This document shows positions 11,407-13,551 of a DNA stretch of 13,551 bases, in pieces. The stretch covers positions 1 to 13,551 of the forward strand of contig JAFRMB010000163.1 in assembly GCA_017430945.1 (NCBI GenBank). The letters run 5' to 3'. Origin of the DNA: Clostridia bacterium. Lineage in GTDB: Bacteria; Bacillota_A; Clostridia; Christensenellales; Aristaeellaceae. The notes beneath the pieces are model-generated. The model worked only from the letters and a program-made list of their open reading frames with translations. It was not told the DNA's origin and did not search any database. Both the position numbers and the translations under genes were made by a program. The stretch's first letter is position 1. Every line of letters begins with the position of its first letter.

Positions 11407-13551
11407 ATGAAGAGGCTGCTTTCCATCCTGATCGCCCTCTCCCTCATGCTGTTCGCGCTGCCTGCGATGGCGGCTCCGTTCGGCGTTCCGCCGGTGAAGC
11501 CCTACATCCCTCCGATCTCGCCGCCGAAGCTGCCGCCGCCCGTCGTCACACCGTATATAGCGCCGGTCGCGACGCCCTTCATCCCGCCTCTGTTCTCGCT
11601 GTTCGGGTTTAACGGTGGGTCCGGGGCGGAGGAGCCTGACGCGGATGAACCTGCCGATCCGGCATATCCCTATGCCGACAGCGTCGACCACATCGAATGG
11701 AACGGCGGCGAGGTCAGCTTCAACGTGGTGTTGTTCACATCGGCGCGCGAAGATCACCGCATGCTGTCCGTGTCCCTCGGCGGGACGCTGCCGAGTGATG
11801 GCGAGACCTATCTATTGCGCTTTATGGGGAGCATGCCGATCGGCACGCACCGGTTCATCGAGGAGCAGATCGCCCCGACGCTCCTGCTGTACACGAGTCC
11901 GGATGTGACGCTCTCGCCCATCGCCACGGTGACCGACCAGGCTCTGGACAGTGACTGGCCGGTAAGCTGCTTCGACCTCATCTATCACGATGTCGACGCG
12001 CATCCCCGCGATGGATTCGACCTGCTCTATGACGGCTTGCGCTATCCGCTGACCGACCTGAGCCGTTTCGCAGACCCGCTGGTCACCCCCACCCCGTCGC
12101 CGACCCCTGATCCGACACCGACGCCGACGCCGGCCCCGACAGACATCGCCGCGCTGAACGGATTGTTCGATCGGGCCAAAAGCCGCAAGGAAGGTGCGCC
12201 CCTGGACGAGGCGTATCTGAACGGCAAGCTCGTCGTCGCGATCTACGACACCGAGGACGACGATTACCCGGAAGTGCTCACCTCCGGGGCGAATTATACC
12301 TATGACATCCCTGTGGATTACCTGGCGGAAGCCTATGATACGGCAGACGTGGCGGTGATCGTTTTCCCCGCCTATGAAACGGTGGGGCACTACACGATGG
12401 GCGGCGCGGCGGAGCGCACGCGGACGTGGCTGACCGCCTTCGATCTGACCGCAGACATACAGTACGCCGCGGAGCTGATCGCCAAAGAAGAGCCGCCCCA
12501 GACCATCAGCGTGCCCGTCATCAACGGCGTCGCCCAGTCGAGGGGCGCTTCCGGAAAATACAGGCGCGCAGAGGCGTTGGAAAAGCTGCTGGAACTCGTG
12601 GAGACGGCAAACAGGGATCCCCGGACCCGGCCTACGCCGTCCCCGACGCCCACGCCCTCGCCGACGCCGCGGCCAACGCCCTCCCCCACGCCGTCGCCCA
12701 CGCCCGTCGGCCCCCTGCAGCTGGATGTGGAAGCCTGCCGCGGGGCCGCGACGGTGGACGAACAGCTGGCACGTCTCAACGATATCTCCCGGGACTATGC
12801 AGACACCTGGGACGACGGCGGCTGGGATACGTCGCTGCTGTTCCCCCTGGCAGAGGCGCTGCCCGCTGGCTATGTGACGGATGAGAGAGACAGCTCCCAT
12901 GGGGTCGATTCGCTTCCCAAGGAATTCCGGGGTGCGAAGCTCCTGCCGCTGTATCAGTCCTTTGACCTCTACGACAGGATCGACGATGACGACGTGTTCC
13001 TGCTGGGCGATCTATACGTCCGGCTGCCGGGATCCCTGCGGGCGAATAGCATTTCGGAAGCAGACGCGATCCTCTACGTGTTCCGCAAATCGAGCTCAGT
13101 GAAGGGGCTCATCGGCTGGGAGAGGAACACCAGTTATACGGCGCTGCTGTATCGCCCCGGCGAGACGCCGTTCAGGATCTTCAACAAGGGCCGGCGTTCA
13201 TCGGGCTTCGTCGATTCCCTCGAGGACGGCATACCGCCCATGCAGAGCGTATGGGAAGGCGTGTACAACGTACCGGGCATCCGGGGATTCTTCCCCGCGG
13301 AGACGGTCTCGCAGCCTTCAGGCGCATCGGACGTTCCTCCGGACAGTGTACTCGACGCGCTGGACGACGATCTGTACCGTACAGCATATGATGCGCTCGC
13401 GTCCGGCGAGGTCATCAGGAAGGGCAGCAAGGGCGACGCCGCGAAGGGCCTGCAGCAGACGCTCGCGGCCTTCGGACAGGACATCGCCGTCGACGGCAGC
13501 GTCGGCGCCAAGACGATCGCCGCGCTGAACGCCGTACAGGCGGCCTTCGGG
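11407..13551 (+). CDS. Exported modular wall-binding protein with Thr-Pro linkers and a peptidoglycan-binding repeat, 3' end beyond window
   Basis: I translated this frame through the last base; 715 codons are open with no stop. AAGGAGG lies 8 bases before the ATG. Residues 1-22 form a signal peptide (AlaLeuProAlaMetAla). Residues 23-65 are a Pro-rich stretch (VPPVKPYIPPISPPKLPPP). A first beta-rich domain spans about 76-225. Linker 1 (227-245) and linker 2 (409-433) are Thr/Ser-Pro repeats; between them lies a second domain (246-408). A third domain (434 to about 665) is followed by a peptidoglycan-binding type 1 repeat from about 669 (VIRKGSKGDAAKGLQQTL, then VDGSVGAKTIAALNAVQ). The three large domains match no family I know. 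The linkers and binding repeat indicate a cell-wall-attached protein; catalytic function, if any, is not visible. Confidence 0.9.
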   Translation, partial: MKRLLSILIALSLMLFALPAMAAPFGVPPVKPYIPPISPPKLPPPVVTPYIAPVATPFIPPLFSLFGFNGGSGAEEPDADEPADPAYPYADSVDHIEWNGGEVSFNVVLFTSAREDHRMLSVSLGGTLPSDGETYLLRFMGSMPIGTHRFIEEQIAPTLLLYTSPDVTLSPIATVTDQALDSDWPVSCFDLIYHDVDAHPRDGFDLLYDGLRYPLTDLSRFADPLVTPTPSPTPDPTPTPTPAPTDIAALNGLFDRAKSRKEGAPLDEAYLNGKLVVAIYDTEDDDYPEVLTSGANYTYDIPVDYLAEAYDTADVAVIVFPAYETVGHYTMGGAAERTRTWLTAFDLTADIQYAAELIAKEEPPQTISVPVINGVAQSRGASGKYRRAEALEKLLELVETANRDPRTRPTPSPTPTPSPTPRPTPSPTPSPTPVGPLQLDVEACRGAATVDEQLARLNDISRDYADTWDDGGWDTSLLFPLAEALPAGYVTDERDSSHGVDSLPKEFRGAKLLPLYQSFDLYDRIDDDDVFLLGDLYVRLPGSLRANSISEADAILYVFRKSSSVKGLIGWERNTSYTALLYRPGETPFRIFNKGRRSSGFVDSLEDGIPPMQSVWEGVYNVPGIRGFFPAETVSQPSGASDVPPDSVLDALDDDLYRTAYDALASGEVIRKGSKGDAAKGLQQTLAAFGQDIAVDGSVGAKTIAALNAVQAAFG

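Noticed and set aside
12085..12714. Short tandem-like ccgacg repeats considered as CRISPR or non-coding repeats
   Set aside because: They are in frame and encode Thr/Ser-Pro linkers of an exported protein; there are no repeat-spacer units.
11812..12900. 362-codon open frame on the minus strand
   Set aside because: Antisense to the wall-binding protein gene. Its Gly/Arg-rich runs are mirror images of the Thr-Pro linker codons.

Overview
The window is GC-rich, its coding regions favour G or C at third codon positions, and most genes have strong AGGAGG-type ribosome binding sites. Several secreted products start with Met-Lys-(Lys/Arg) followed by a hydrophobic run and an Ala-x-Ala cleavage site. 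This fits a high-GC member of the Clostridia, such as a Christensenellales/Oscillospirales-like gut or rumen lineage. That placement is inferred from style and gene content, because no rRNA or other taxonomic marker is present.

Left third (1-6400): the C-terminal part of a FAD-dependent oxidoreductase (+) enters from the left and ends at a strong symmetrical hairpin shared with a convergent small hypothetical gene (-). Next come an AroE-family dehydrogenase (-) and a complete three-gene ribose/galactose-type sugar ABC importer (-), in transcription order substrate-binding protein, double ATPase, permease. The importer is read from a consensus TTGACA-17-TATAAT promoter near 6370-6396. A 9-bp inverted repeat brackets its -10 element and is a good operator candidate. 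The binding-protein gene is separated from the ATPase gene by about 260 bases rich in inverted repeats, a place where binding-protein operons often set unequal expression. ATPase and permease are 4 bases apart.

Middle (6400-8650): a secreted serpin and a two-helix membrane protein resembling DUF3592 form a plus-strand operon with a recognisable promoter and a Rho-independent terminator.

Right third (8650-13551): two minus-strand genes encode exported proteins. One is a secreted MTA/SAH-nucleosidase-like enzyme fused to a C-terminal domain resembling DUF3574. The other is an acidic secreted protein of unknown function. A possible short gene with a good ribosome binding site, perhaps frameshifted, lies just upstream of the nucleosidase. 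A divergent plus-strand gene then starts after a long structured leader and runs off the right edge. It encodes an exported protein with a proline-rich N-terminus, two Thr-Pro-rich linkers and a peptidoglycan-binding repeat at the window end.

Taken together, the left part looks like carbohydrate uptake with redox enzymes nearby, and the right part is dominated by exported proteins (protease inhibitor, nucleosidase, wall-binding protein). No mobile element, CRISPR array, tRNA or rRNA was seen. The most unusual items are the secreted nucleosidase fusion, the serpin with an atypical reactive loop, and the importer's regulatory DNA/RNA.
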